Assembly (NCBI RefSeq): GCF_963662255.1
Contig: NC_085048.1
Coordinates: forward strand, 103,629,499-103,693,498
DNA length: 64,000 nt
Reading direction: 5' to 3'
Origin: Cinclus cinclus
Lineage: Eukaryota > Chordata > Aves > Passeriformes > Cinclidae
Shown here: in pieces, positions 36,111 to 49,489 of the stretch
Layout: each line of letters begins with the position of its first letter
Numbering within the stretch: position 1 is the stretch's first letter
Position numbers and translations under genes: made by a program
The notes under the pieces: model-generated
What the model was told of the DNA's origin: nothing
What the model saw: only the letters and a program-made list of their open reading frames with translations
Database searches by the model: none

Positions 36111-38577
36111 GTGGGGGGGTGTCCCTTTGACTGTGAAGTACCAGTGCTATTTGGGCAGAGTGGTGGTGGCTGTTTGCTTACTGAAAATAAAACAAAAACC
36201 TGATGGAGCAAGAGAGGCATAACAAAATATCCGAGGTGTGTGTCCAAGGGTTGTGGAGCACCTCTGCAGAAGTGTTTATCCTGTTTATTCCTTGCTCTGA
36301 ATTATCCAGTTCCCGAGTAATTTACCTGTAGTTAACCACGGCTGTATTTTTGGATGAGTGGTTTGGTAGCTCCTCTCAGTTCTGTACAAAACCAGACTGG
36401 GTTTACTGGGTAGGGAGTCACCTTGTGCTGGAGTAGGGGGGAGTTGTCTGGGTACAGCCACCACTTTCCATGAGGAATGTCTGTTAAGGGAAAAGATAGC
36501 TCGACACTTACCCTGCAATTGTGCTGTGCTAATCAGCACTGAGGAGAAATGCCACATTGAGTGTCCATCTTAAAGGGCACTGGGCAGATTCTTTTGGTGT
36601 TTGTGCTTCTGGAGATGCAGAAGATGCTGAATGGGATTTGAAAATTCCCAAGCATGTCACTGTACTGGAAATCAGTCAGTTCCATGCTTCTCAGGCATCC
36701 AGTCTCTCTAAAATATGGCCGGGGAGGACAAGAGTCTTTTAAGACTGCCCTTTTAGAGCATTTTATGCCAATCTATTTGTGCTGTTTACAAGACAGATGG
36801 TTAAAGAGGTGAGGGTGGACTGTGGCTGATGTGATGTCATTATGGAATAGCATAGACTATAGGAACAATCCTGCAGGATTCTACCAGGAGCTGAACGTAC
36901 TGTTTACTTATCCCACAGAAAAGCAATTAAAAGCACAGGGAGAGGCTAATCCTTGGCTGGGCTTTTAGGGAACAGGGATCCCACAAATGCAGTGTTCCAG
37001 TGACCATAAGAGGAGCTGGTGGAGATAGGTTAGGTATTTTTTCAGTCATTTGAGACTCTCTGAGGCCACTCTGGGCACTGGACAGCTTGCATGTTTTTGG
37101 CTTTTTCCAGAAGATACAATGCAGCCTGAATGAATTTCCCAGTCCTTATTTTATTTTCCATGGCACATGTTGTAATTCACAGTAATGTAATGGGAAGTAA
37201 ATTGTAATAAGTGCATTGACTTTTTGCCTTTTGTATCTTGAAAGCAGAATAATAGCAAATTAGAGTAGGTTCATATTATTTTTCAACATGCAACATCCCC
37301 CTGCCACCCTCATTGCCTGCCCCAGCTACTTTATATGAATTATTGGTCTTTCTTCAAAGAAAGACTGATAAAGCCTGGTCCAACTTTGTCTATCTACACT
37401 GATATAAATGAGAGGGATTATTATCAAATTACCATTTATTGTGTGCTGCTGGAAAGAGTAATTTTTCAAGAAAACCTCAGAGTCAATCAGCCTTGAAGAG
37501 AAATCTTGGTTTATCAACAAATTTGCCATCCTCTTGTATATAAATAATCACCTGTAATTAATGTTAAAGGTGGACAGAAATCAAAAGCAAAAATGGAATT
37601 TTAAGATGTGTTTATCCCTAATTGTGAAGATCTGGCTCTTTTGCTCAGTGTTTTTCTTGAGTGTGGAGATCCTGCTGTGTAGATCACTGATTTTCATCAA
37701 ATGATCTAAATGTTTGGTGAGCAGATTGTTTGGTGAGCAGGGAGGACTTTGCTGTGTCCTTGCTGACCTCACAGCTGAATTGCCCTGGCCTTTTTCAGCT
37801 CTGTCCTACCAAGAGTAGTTCTCTTTAAAACTTTTCTTCTTTTTTCTTAATTCATAAATTTTTCCCCACTACGAAAATCAGATCTCATCAAGTTTACAAA
37901 CTTGTAAATCAGTATGAGTGGAAATATCTGACAGAATTCATGTCACTGTTGAAGTGCCCAGACAATTATGGGAACATTTTAAACCCAAGTTATTCCAGCG
38001 CATTAAGTATAACTCTTTAATGCTGTGGAGTCTGTCTTCCATCTGTTCCATTAATTGAAACCTACGTTGATCTATGAAGTTATTAAGCATCAGCCAAAGT
38101 TCTAAACAGATCTGCTTTGCCACCAGTGGAAATCTTATGTTTAGTAGGAGCAATACTTTTTTTTTTTTTTTCACAGACCACCCCCCAAACCCATTTTTTT
38201 TCAGATTTCTGTAAAATTTATTTTGTTGCCAAGATAGATTTGAGCATTGTCATTCCTATCAGTTATTAGAAGATCTCAGTCCAGAGGATGGTTGTTAGGA
38301 GGAAGAGTTAATTCTGTCTGAGAGGGTCCTTATTTTGGCATTTCAGGCTCAGCCTTGAGGTGCTGCTTGTTATGTTCCAGACAGAGGCAGTCCCTGAGTT
38401 TTTTAACCATAATCCCACTGGAACGTTGTTTATCTAGTTATGGAAAGGTAGAAAATGTAGGCAAGAGGTGGATGGTGTTTTTGCAGATGGGCTTTGCTCA
38501 CTAATCACCAACCTTCTTCCATCAAGATGGAGCTCCTGCCTGATTTCACATTTAATTACACATTGGGAATGCTGCAG
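36111..38577. other. AT-rich spacer, no gene seen
   Basis: A short tandem duplication, two copies of TGTTTGGTGAGCAG separated by AT, lies at 37711-37740. A T run lies at 38158-38172. No coding signal or known repeat. Confidence 0.6.
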
Positions 38578-39594
38578 CTAATAAGACTTGTAAGTAAGGA
38601 TAACATGGTTAAGAGGACACAACAAAAGGGAGAGAGTTGTGTCTTTTGACAAAGTTAGAGGTGGCAGCAGTTTGGCACTGTCCATTTTGCTGTCTAGGAC
38701 ACTTGTCAGGGCAGATCCATCTCCAGGGTTTTGGAGACCATGGAGAGTTATGACAATGGACAGATCCCTGGCTGTGGGTAACAGAGGAGTTATTGGTGCT
38801 GGCACGGTCCTAGGAATTTCCTTTTGACATAGTCCTGACCTCCTTATAACAGACTGAAGTTTAACTGAGTGACTTTCATCCCAGCACCTGTTTTTCCCAG
38901 GGCTAGGGAAGGGATTGCTCCAAGCATAGGGAAAGGCATGCTGATGATAGTATGGGAAGTGTCTCTTTCAGGGCTGTCAAACACTGTGGGTGACAAGGTT
39001 ATCTTTGGATCAGAGAGCAGAAGTATCTTGACAAGAGAGTATTCCTGCCTTAAGAACTCCACAACAGGAAGAAGCAGAATTTTGTTACCAAATATCCCTT
39101 TTCAACGTGGAATGAGTACATTGCCCCTTATTAAACACCTTTCTATAAGTTCAGGGTCCTTAAGTCTAGCATTAACTTGCTCTGAACCACACTTTCATCT
39201 TGGCTGTGTGTTTGTGCTTGAGACACACAGAAAATTGCACAAAATGGCTCTACAGGTCAAACTTTTCAAGCTACACTGTGCCTATGCCCTTCCTTACAGA
39301 CCTCACTAGCCAAGTTGGGGAGTTTTGTACAAAGTCAGCTCCTCCCCCTGTGGCTTTCTGGAATCTCGTTCTCCCTGTGGAACATGCTGTATGTGTGACT
39401 GCATAGAGAACAGCCCCAAATCCCAGTCTGTCACACCCCGTCACACTTTGGATTTGGACCTAACTCTGACTGGGGAACAGCAAGAGGAACGAAAACTGAG
39501 ATCATGGCAGGTTGAAAAGTTCCCCATGGATACCCCATTCCTGGTAACTGCTCCGCAGGATGTTGACTTCCAAAGCTTTTTTGTGGGATAAGAA
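38578..39594. pseudogene. unassigned region, open on both strands; possible decayed coding sequence
   Basis: About one kilobase is GC-richer and unusually free of stops on both strands for this window. Plus frames run at 38639-38827, 38869-39309 and 39325-39591, and minus frames at 38578-38805 and 38844-39062. The end of the last plus frame looks most like protein, with charged and polar residues (LTLTGEQQEERKLRSWQVEK, then FPMDTPFLVTAPQDVDFQ) up to TAA at 39589-39591. I do not recognise a family. It could be the remains of a retroposed gene or retroelement, or chance. The strand is not decided, though the polyadenylation-like signals downstream favour plus. Confidence 0.22.
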
Positions 39595-39681
39595 ATTTAA
39601 AGGAAGACACCAACACCTGCATTCATGGAGGTGAAGGGGAAAAGTACAGCAATGCCAGGGTAGGAGGGACTAATTTTGGAA

Positions 39682-39761
39682 AATAAACCAACTAAGTAGT
39701 AAAAGGTTAGGATTAAACAATAATTTTCAAAATGCTTTTGATAACCACATATTGCAATAAA
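39682..39761 (+). promoter_or_regulatory. two AATAAA polyadenylation-type signals
   Basis: AATAAA occurs at 39682-39687 and 39756-39761, about 90 and 165 bases after the stop that ends the 39.3-39.6 kb frame. This is where signals of a short 3' UTR would lie. AATAAA is common by chance in AT-rich DNA, so they have value only if the upstream frame is expressed. Confidence 0.2.
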
Positions 39762-39781
39762 AAGTATTTTGATATTATAGG

Positions 39782-42700
39782 CCAAATACTTGTCAATCCT
39801 TTGGTATTTTTGAGCATGCTGCAGTTCAGATGGTTCTAGGCTGGTGAATAAAGATGCTTGTACAGGTATGTGCTTTCCATGACAGCAAAGCTACATCTGA
39901 ACTTTCCCGCAGAAGAGTTTTTGAACAAATGGCTGTATCTGAGACATAACTGGGTGTTGGCAAGGTAGGCTCTTTTCCTAGGTTTTCCTCTTCCTTGAAG
40001 AAATAACCTTCTGTTGCAGTGCTGGCCTATTTTTATACTCCTTTTTATTTCCAGCAGTTCACATGACTGTGTCATCCAAAATATTACATTTGCCTTATAG
40101 GTCTATTTATTTTTCTCCATCTATATCTATATATCTGTATCTATATATGTGTATGTGTGTATTTGATTTATTTAAAATTTATTTATTTTCTGGGCTGGAG
40201 CAGGATTTCTGCATTTTTGCCTTCCTTCCTTCCCAGACACTATTTTGCTACTGGTTCCTTGAAATACCAGGATCCACAGAACTGGAATGCTTTTGCAGCT
40301 TGCTGTCAGACTGTATTTGGATGTAGTGCACAGTCTGAAATATTTTATATAACAAAAATGTAAAATTCCTGCAACACTTTAATATTGACTTCAAAACAGG
40401 GAGAAAAAAAAAATCTAGGTGCACATTCCATTTCAGGCTTTGAACTTCTTCCCCTCCTTTGCAATTGCATGTGAAATGAAATGAAATTGTGGAGTGAAAT
40501 TCTGAACCTAAAAGCTGGTGTAATTCATTCCATGCCCACTCTGTTGGGTTTTTTATCTGTATTTTTAATTTCTTATGCATAACTTTATCAGTCTATCTTT
40601 AAGAACAGTCTAGTGGAAAAATCCAAATCTCTTCCTTATCAAGTCTTATTTCTCAAGTTTTAAAATGACATTTTAATAGAGGAATTATTTCAATTAATCA
40701 ATTTTCAAAAAGTAATAAGGGTGCCTGGAATGCATAGAATGTCAAAACATCTGGTTCTGAGAATTTTGCAGTGATTTTGAAGGATTGCAGCTAATGATTT
40801 GAATCAGCAGCCCAAAAATATTCCCTGCTCAGAGAGTAGAAACGTTCTTGAATTATATTTTTTTGGTGCAGGATTAAAACTCGAATGGAAACTCATGGGC
40901 AGTAAAAAATAAATGAGTGAGATTAAGCTGGTGAAATACAACCATCTATGTTGTGGCTGTGAAAGGTAGGGGGCCTGAAAAGTACTTTTGTCAAGGTATC
41001 GTTTTTTTGGGGGGTCAGTTCACACTGGATCTGGTGGTGATGTTCCGGAGGAATCATTAAGATAAACTTTATACTGATTTAAAACTGAATGAGTTGGGAA
41101 GGAAAACAATACGAGCAGGAGAGGGTTTGTTTTTTTTTTTTTTTTGCTGGAGGACAGAATTTGATAAAAGACAGGACATTTGATAAAGTTGGAGAGGAGA
41201 GAGAGGGGAAATCCTGTTACAACTTCCAGCTGTGCCTTTGGGGAAAGCACTATTCATTATTTCCTGATGCTTTTTAGGAATTACCATCGTGTCATTCACC
41301 TCTTTGTGGATAAATATTTCAGTGTATATCCACCATGGCTGTGTCTTCCAGATACCAACTTTTCTTCTGGCAACGTGGGGAGAGGATTTTATCTTATTTA
41401 AGAAAGGCTCTCCCCCCTCCCTGTTCCACGTGTTTATGGGAGCACCTGGCTTTAGGGAACCTCAATAGTGCTTTCAGAGCATGAGCTACTTTGTTGTGCC
41501 TATTTTTTATTATTTATAATCTCATCAAAGGATAGTTTATAATAAGGGGGGGAAAGTTCAACCCTCCGTGATTTAGGTAATTTACAGATTTATTCAGCAT
41601 CACAGTAAATTGGATTGCTTCTGGCTTTCTTAGAAATTAGTGAGTTTGTAGATCAGAAAGTTAGCAGTTTGTTGCTCCAAGGGATATTACACACAAAGTC
41701 TTAACCCTTGCTGAAGCGAAGCATCTGTGATGGTATTTTCCTGGGAACATTTTTCAGGAGGAGGCCTGTCGTGCTCCAGCATTTGATTTATTTAAAATTT
41801 ATCACTTTAGATGCATGGTTTAAATTGCTACCAGTGTGTTATTATATGCCGGAGTTCCCCTGGTCTCTCTGACCTGCCTCAGCTAGCTCGGGGTCAGAGA
41901 GATGGGGAATTTTATCCAGCATGAACAAAGGCAAAATTAGAGGAGGCTCTCCTTCCCGGGATAATCCAAGTTTATTGTGCTGAAGGGATCCAGGGAGGGA
42001 GAGCAAGTATGTGAAACGTGGGACATTTTTCAAACCTTCGTAAGGGGCGGAGGAACCCCGGGTCACAGCCACTCCGGGCTGGCCAGGGGGAAAAGGGATG
42101 GGGTTAAGGGGAGGGGGAGAACCACACTACAAACTGAGAGGGGAACCAGAACAAACCATTTTCAGTGCAATTTAAAACCATAAAAGTGCATTACAAAAAT
42201 GATATGTGCTGTTGTTCCTCGTGCTTTATTCCGTTTGTGGCTGGAACCCAGAGTGGTGGAACAAGAGGTGACAGTTGGATACCAACTATGTCCGTGTGGA
42301 GAAAAACATCTTGTGACTATTCTTCCTTCCTCATAATCCTTTCCCATCTTCTCTCCTGTGATGGTCTGACAGCCACCTGCTCCTTCTCCAGGGCTCAGGC
42401 CTGTCCTGTGCTCCTCTGCTCCTGGCCAAAGGATGTTTTTATTCCAAAGTTATGGCTCTGGGCAGCCAGGAGATACTTATACTGGGCAGCTTTGGTGGCC
42501 ACAGCAAGGTGGTCACAGCCACCTAAATCTGAAAATGTTTCTCCAGACCATTAAAACTTTTTCCTGCTCTGTTGAACTTTATACTGATACTGCTGTGCTC
42601 TCTATAAGAGTGACAGGTGTCCTTTTGAGCATAAACATCCCCCAAAATGTTTTACAGAATCTTTGAGGATGTATTGAGTAACAAATTAGAACAAGTTGTA

Positions 42701-45404
42701 CATCTGGTTGGTACTAAACAAAGCCCATGGATTTCCTTTCCATAAGACTTGAATAAACAGCGTCGTATTCCAAAGCAGGGGGACATTTTCCAATTTTGAA
42801 GCTCTAAGGTATGAGTTTAAGCAAAAAAATAATGTTGATATGCCCAGGAAAAATCAAGACTAGTAAAGTCTTGAACAGAGAACATGATCAAAAGAATACA
42901 AACACCATCAAGTGCATTTGCCAGTGATGGGATAGGTGTGAGTAAAGTGAATATTTCACATCTTCCTATTTGCATGTCCTGTCACTTTATGTTCAGAGAT
43001 TTTGGTAGTAAATTAAGCTGCAGGCAAATTTTCATATGAATGGAAATCTGGCCATGGTAGCCTTGCAGTGACATTGACAAGTGAATTTTTTAAAGTAATG
43101 CTTTCCTAATGAACATTTTAAACCAAAGAGGTTTTATGCACAAATTTTGAAGTTTCATTGAGGGACAGCCATATACTTAATACACTTGGTCTGGCTGAGA
43201 TGGGTAATAATCATCTTAAAACCCATAAGTGGTCAAAATGTTGAGTTTATGGGCAATATTGACTGAAAGAGTTTTCCATCAAGTGTTAATGATAAACCCA
43301 CTGCCTGTAAAAACTACAAAAGGATGGTGCCTCTTTAACAGGGACTACTGTTTGTGCTCCGTGGAGCTTTGCAGTATTAGTAAAGCAGCATGAAAGAGTT
43401 GATTTTCATTTTATGTTGTGCTTGTGAGGCATTAACATGATGTTCTAACACTTGTAAATGAATACAGCTCTTGCCTAATCTGTCATTTTAATGCCTTATA
43501 GATTTTATTTCACTCTGTGTTGTACCAGATTCTCAATAATAATAATCAACTGCTTTGTTGTTCTCTTGCAGAAATTAAATTTCTGTAGTGAGTGTGCAAC
43601 TAATAAAATATGTTGCTTGAGGAAACAAAAAATAAATATGATGAATCATAAAAGTTGTATGTAGGGGGTTGCTCATATATGAAAGACAATTACTGAAGCA
43701 GTGGTAAATTCATCTGATTCTCATATTGTCAACAGCTTAATAACTCTCACAAAGGGTTTGCTGGAGCAGCTTTGTTGGTGTTGCTGTGTGTAATCAGCTC
43801 CGTGACCCCCGTGGACACTGATGTGTGGGGGAGCCTGGTACAGGTGTATATTTTGTGGTTTAAAAGGGTTCTGACATTACCCTGCTGTGCTCTTGATGAA
43901 CTTGAGAAACTGCTGCTGCACCAGCTCTGCCACCTGTGTAAGGGCAGCCTTTGGTCCCCTGGTTACCTGTGGGGTGCAGCACCACAGGGGATGGCCAGGA
44001 GCTGGCAGAGAGGAGCCGTCCTCAGTGTGTTGCTCAAACTGACCCTCACTGAGTGAAGGGAACCTTGTGTGCCACAAGTGTCTGACAGACAGCCCTTCCT
44101 AGATAAACACAAGCTTCTAAATGTGGCTTCTGAGAATATTAAATACAGGTTAGGCTTTGGCTTCACTCTTGGGAAAGCTCAGAAGAAAAAAAGTTTTTGT
44201 CCAAACTCCTGTCTTTGAGATGCTCGTTTTGGGTTCTGTTGGGGTCTCCTTACTCTTGAGGCAGTGCAGTTCAGTACAAAACAGTCTGTGACTGTAGGTG
44301 AATGTTTGGGCCAGGTTTGGGAATAAACCAGCTGCAATATCAGGTACAAGTTACTGATATTCACTAATTTTTTCTTGAGGGATTATGAACACAGGTGACT
44401 GGTAACCAATACTATCACTTCATCTTTTAAACTCCTTCTTTCTTAAGGGAGGTGGCTGTGCCCAGGGAACAAGGCTTTTAACCTGTCTGATGGGTCTATA
44501 AAAGCAAAACTTAGTGTTTGGTGTTGTCCGCTCTCAGTGCACCCTCCTCTCTTGGCTTCTATTGACAATGTGGCTGCTAATTTCCCCTTAGTGGGGGAAT
44601 AGTCAGAGTGTTATAATTCCTTCTGTTTGATGAAGTACATGCAAAAGGATACAAACAATCTTTTATAGGAGACCAGGGGAGTTGATAACTCTGTTTAAGG
44701 CTCAATTCCTAAAACTATTTTGCATCCAACCGTTCCTATTAGGCATCAGAATGAAATAACAAAAGTTCCCAAACAGCTTGGTTTCATTGTAGTAAGAACC
44801 ACAGGATACCAGCAGTTTTTGAAGCTGTTGCTTTTTTTTACCCCAAAAGGAACTTGAGCTCCCCTAAATAACCAGCTACTGCTGAGGAGAATGGAGTCTC
44901 AGCTTTGATCTAAGCTGTGATCCTGCAGCAAGGAGGGCATTAGGCAGAGAATCATTTCAAGAGGGTTTATGCTGCTATTGCCAATTTCTTATCTGGCCCT
45001 GAATCCAGAGCTGGTGACAATGATGGGGCTGCACAGACACAGAACTTCTCCAGTCCTCTAACAGAGTGAGCACCTGGAAGAAAACCTGGATGCTGTCTTC
45101 TCTCATGGAAAAGTCTATATTTAGCGATGATGTTAAATTTGGATACAAGCAGGAAAATAGTTTACAGAAAAGACTTATTTTCTTTGTTCACTGCTAACTG
45201 GCCTTTGATAGCCTTACATTTATTTGTTTATGTTGGCACAGACCTAGTGCTCCCTGTGGGGTTGCCTGCTAAAGGCCAGGTGGAGGTGAGAGCACCTGTA
45301 GGAAGAACCCAGATAGAAAAAATGTGCTGGAAAACTTGCAACCACCCCAGAACACACCTGCTTTGTAAAATCAGATAATTTAGGCTTCCTTAAATCCAGC
45401 ATCT
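39782..45404. other. long spacer, no gene seen
   Basis: It holds a (TATATC)-like imperfect repeat at about 40119-40161, a T run at 41128-41145 and a GC-richer patch with several CpGs at 41960-42130. A 22-base AT-rich word occurs in two places (40161-40182 and 41781-41802). Frames at 42165-42554 and 43772-44056 show no domain and no splice context. Confidence 0.6.
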
Positions 45405-45525
45405 GGCCTAAAGCAGGCTCATCCATGAGACCAGACCAGCTTGCTCAGAGGTTTTGTCCAGTGGGGTCTTGAAGCTCCAAGGCTGAGCCTCCACAACCTC
45501 TTCCAATGCCAGGATTGAAATGCCT
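45405..45525 (-). mobile_element. CR1 LINE fragment, minus strand
   Basis: The words AAAGCAGGCTCATCCATGAG (45411-45430), CTTGCTCAGAGGTTTTGTCC, AGTGGGGTCTTGAAGCTCCA (45460-45479) and CCTCCACAACCTCTTCCAAT follow the reverse of a CR1 coding-end segment (in the consensus, AAAGCAGG..., GTTGCTCAGGGCCTTGTCCAG, then TTTGAATATCTCCAAGG and CCACAACCTCT). About 120 bases remain, strongly diverged and truncated at both ends. Confidence 0.8.
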
Positions 45526-45664
45526 TGGGCACCTAATGGAAACTCTTATGTTGTCTATTTGGATGGGTTTGGCTGAAACAGAGGCTCTAAAATCAGGTGC
45601 AGGCTCTTGAGACAGGGCTCTGGGGGCCAGCAATCCCCATGTTTTCATCTGAGGTTTGCCTTGA

Positions 45665-45840
45665 ACTTGCTGAGTGCCTTCCAGCAAGTCACTGTTACCC
45701 CTCTGTCTCAATTTCTCCAGTTATAAGATGGGGATAATAATCCTTACCTACCCTACAGGGTGTTGTGAGGATTAATTAGTTGTTGGTACGGCATGTGAAA
45801 GATGTAAATAGCCACATAAATGCTGGATATTATCATTATA
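45665..45840 (+). repeat. MIR-family SINE, plus strand, well preserved
   Basis: The order of blocks matches the core and 3' part of MIR closely: CCAGCAAGTCACTGTTACCC (45681-45700), CTCTGTCTCAATTTCTCCAG (45701-45720), a TAAGATGGGGATAATAATCC block (45723-45742), TTACCTACC, GGTGTTGTGAGGATTAATTA (45759-45778), then a tail ending TAAATGCTGGATATTATCATT. The tail also resembles MIR3-type ends. The tRNA-derived head is missing. MIRs are tRNA-derived CORE-SINEs mobilised by L2-type LINEs long before birds arose, so this is an ancient copy kept in unusually readable form. Confidence 0.85.
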
Positions 45841-46139
45841 ATCAGAGCCAGACAGCACTGGAAGACAAGAAATGGTCTCCAAATAGGCTGCATGTGCCAT
45901 TATGACCCCCCCCCCAAGAGCAGCTTCTGGGGTTTGTTTGACACACCAGCAGGCACTAGGCTTCCAAATCCATAGTTTGATGCTCGGCTGAAGCATTGAA
46001 CATTTCTTTTTCTCTTGCCAGTTATTTTTTTTTAATAGTCAGTGCAAGTTAGAACAACAGTCCCAGGAAAACATATGTAGTGGTCCTGCTTGAATAAGCA
46101 CTTGCTTTTATGTTGTTTACATTAAATGTATAAGGATCA

Positions 46140-46240
46140 TTAGGAGGACAAGGTGACACAGTCAGTTATTCTGATGGCCTCCAGGCACTTTACCACTGAC
46201 ACCTGGGTTTGAATTCCAATTGGAGATGACCCAAATCCTT
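46140..46240 (+). repeat. possible MIR head fragment
   Basis: ACACCTGGGTTTGAATTCC (46200-46218) resembles the B-box part of a tRNA-derived SINE head (in MIR, GCCTGGGTTTGAATCCC), and GACACAGTCAGTTATTCTGA before it could be the degraded A-box side. No body follows. It does not fold as a tRNA. Confidence 0.25.
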
Positions 46241-49200
46241 CTAAAAGTGTAAGGTTTGTCCTCCTGAAATTCAAATTCCCATTCAGATGTCTGCTATAGT
46301 AATCCACACTTTAACAACACTTTATTGAATTATACTGTGTAATTTAGGAAATCATCTCAATCCCCTCCCCCACTCTAAACCAAAGCCATGAGGAGGACTT
46401 GTCAGTGTTGATGTGACACCAGTCACTAGTGCCATCAGCCAGGGCTGTACTGGGGGATCTCGGCAAGTCCAGGAGAGAAGCACCATTGCTGGGAATGTTA
46501 AAATGCCCACCCAAGAGTAGAAATTCTGTCTTTATAACTCTTTGTACAAAGTAGGACTCTCACCATTGTCATCGAAGTCACTGGGTCAGATCTGATTTCT
46601 TTTTTTCCCCCTGTATGAAATGGGGACAAAAAAAATGCTGTTCATAGATTTCTGTTTAATAGTGTTTGCCAGACAAAGTAGAATTTTCACGGCACAAGTG
46701 CTATAGTTCGAGAGTCCTATTCACTCAGCATTTATTTTATGGGTCTTTTATCCACCCTTTTTGGCTTAAAAAAAAAAAAAAGGAAAAACAGGGAATTTAC
46801 CCATTTAAAATAAGCTTTGCACCAAAACTGTCTTCTGGGGATTTTTTGTAGTATTAATGAAATCTCAAGAAGACATTAATAATGATCTTCAGGCACAGAA
46901 CTCATAAAATTAATATTAACAGCTAAAAAAGATGTTTCCCACTCCATCAGAAAATATATACATTTCCCTTTCCATAAATATGGATTCTCTCAGGTAATAT
47001 TTTATAGTGACATGGGATCCAGTGGTACAAGCATGGGTGTGGGAGCCGAAGCTGATGTGTCCTGATGCTGCATTCAAGGCTGGGTTTGGGTTTGGCTGTG
47101 GCTCTGGGCCACTCACTCCCCTCCTGTCAGAATTCCCTGTGCTTGGACATTTTTGTGCACAGAACATCAGGCAGGTGCTGTGAGGTTTTGAGATGGTTAT
47201 TCCTGTAAAGGTTCTGGAGGAAGAGCAGTTGGATTCCTGAGAAACAGTGGATGAAATTTTGTCTTACTAAGACTTATTTGTACAAGTGTGCAATGCTTGG
47301 ATATCTGCACAACCAACCAGGATACTTTAAGGATGTTGGTTTTCCATAGTTTTTACAATCATCTTTTATTCAACTGTGTATTATCAATGAAATGCAGAGC
47401 AAGTCCAGCCCAGCTTGGAAATTCCCAGTGTGGAACCATTTTATGCAAGCTCAGACAAAGTCAAGACTTAAAATACTTCAGTTCTTGTTCAACTAATTAT
47501 CTAAGTAGATTTTAATGTGCGTATTCCCTCTGACAAGTATCAATGCACTTCAGAGTCACAACCCAACCCAGATGGTGTGGAGTTTTGAGGTCACTTTGGC
47601 AGGAAATGTTCCTGCCATTGACAACCCATCCATGTACAGCTCACTGGCCAGGGAATATGGTGCTGGAAAGTGCCTATTTAAAGGGGTTGGTGAGAGAAAC
47701 AAACACTGAGAGGCTTTTTCCAGTTCACCCAAAGTTGGGCTGGAAGTCCTTATCATAATTTAGTTAGTACAAGAAATCTTCTAGGTAAAGGAAGGTTGTT
47801 GTGGTTGTTGCTGATAAATCTGTGTCTGATGAAATGTGATTTATTTTAGCATTGTTTATTTTGCTCTTATATGTGCTTTCTAGCCACATAAATGTCCAAT
47901 GTTTTTAATTTAGCGAAGTTGTTAGCAGGGATATCTTGTGGCAGGAAGTCCTGTAGTCTATTTTTAAACTGTAAAAAAAAAAAACCAAAAAAAGTCATGT
48001 CTTGAATTTGCTACTGTCTGATTGAATTAATTACATAATTAACTTCTCGAACACAACAGGCTGAAAAGTTTATTTTTCTGCTGCTTTTAAGTGGCTTTAC
48101 CATGACTTAGCAAAACAGAAGAGTTAAAACCCAGCCAGGGCTCAGCTTTCTGTGGTTTAGGAGAAGCACAGAGATTATGTTATCCTTCTGCTGCTATTCC
48201 TGCCTGCAAGCACTTTGGCATTCCTGTAAAAAAGTTGAGTTTTGCAGCATTTGGAATTTGTATTTAAAAAGAACCACCTCGCAAATGTGATTCTGGCTGG
48301 GGATTATTATCTCAATATGTTGCTAATTCCTGAATAATGATGTATATGGGGAGTTCTGATGAAGGGTGTGGAGGAAGATGATTGAAGGCACTTGCAGGTG
48401 GAAGTCACAGATTCCTCTTGGATGGTGACAGTTTCCAAGCTCTGTATGGCCGATTTTTCTGTGGCCTAATATGTAGTTTATCATATTTCTCTCACTTTTT
48501 ATGACTGATTTATCATTGCTTTGAGTTCTTTTTCTGAGAATGCTCCCAGCACCCAGCAATGAATAAATGCAAATGGTTATTTATGATGTGTGGAAAATGA
48601 CTCAGTATTTTGCTTAATTCATTACAGTGATAAGAGTATTTCTGGAGTGTACAAATGTTTTTTCAAAACATTTTTTCAGGGTGTATAAACCATTCAGTTG
48701 GTCACTGAGTCTCTTTAAAGGAGTGTGGGCATCATTTTCAGTGGGACACATGAAACCTGCAGTGCAGGTTACAGCTGGGTGAATTTGGGGTCTTGCATGG
48801 TTCTCTGCAGGTTTTTGGTTGGTGGCTTTTTGGGTTTTTTTTTTGTGGGGGACATGACCCAAAATTAAAAAAAAAAACAAACTTATGGGAGGCATGCAAA
48901 CCTACTGCCATATCTATTGAAACTAGAAAGAAAAATGCTTCTTCAGACCCCTGTGAAGCAATATTGCTTAATTAACCCTACTTAAGCCCTACCTTGTGAA
49001 AAGGTTAATGGGATTTTTAATGACCTTGAGTGGTCAAGGCCTCAATTTTACATTTCTTCTGAAAGAAAATGGAAAATAGAACAAGAAAGCTGTTCAAACT
49101 TCTGTGAATCTGGAGAAAAAAAATGGTTTACAGCAGTGGTTCAGGTCATTTCCTATTTCATTTGAAATGTTTTCCCCATTCCTTACTTCAGTGTCAGGTG

Positions 49201-49489
49201 GGTGTTTGATGGAGCTGGGTGTAGTTGGGTGGAGATGCTCTGCAGGGAAAGAGCTGAACACTGAAACTTGGCAGAGATGGAACATTATCCCCTCACCCTC
49301 ATAGAGTATTTAGGGTCCTATTGACAAAGGATCATGGCATTGATACAAAAACCAGGTTCTCCCTTACAAGAATGTCCATAATTAATTTAATTTTTGCTGC
49401 TTCTCAGTAAGCCATGTCAGGTAGTTTTCAGACATTTGCTTGCAAAGGCACTTGAGCTCCACTTTGACTGTGGGTACACATTTCTGGGT
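46241..49489. other. AT-rich spacer, no gene seen
   Basis: A runs lie at 46769-46781 and 47972-47983, and T/A runs near 48836-48871. Short frames at 46916-47167 and 48614-48895 (minus) and 47288-47758 (plus) have no domain or splice context. Confidence 0.6.

Noticed and set aside
40161..41802. 22-base word repeated at 40161 and 41781
   Set aside because: It consists of ATTT/TTAAAAT words. Such matches are expected in AT-rich sequence and the flanks are unrelated.
46140..46240. tRNA gene suggested by a GGTTTGAATTCC word
   Set aside because: No acceptor stem, anticodon arm or proper A box can be formed. A SINE head fragment is the better reading.
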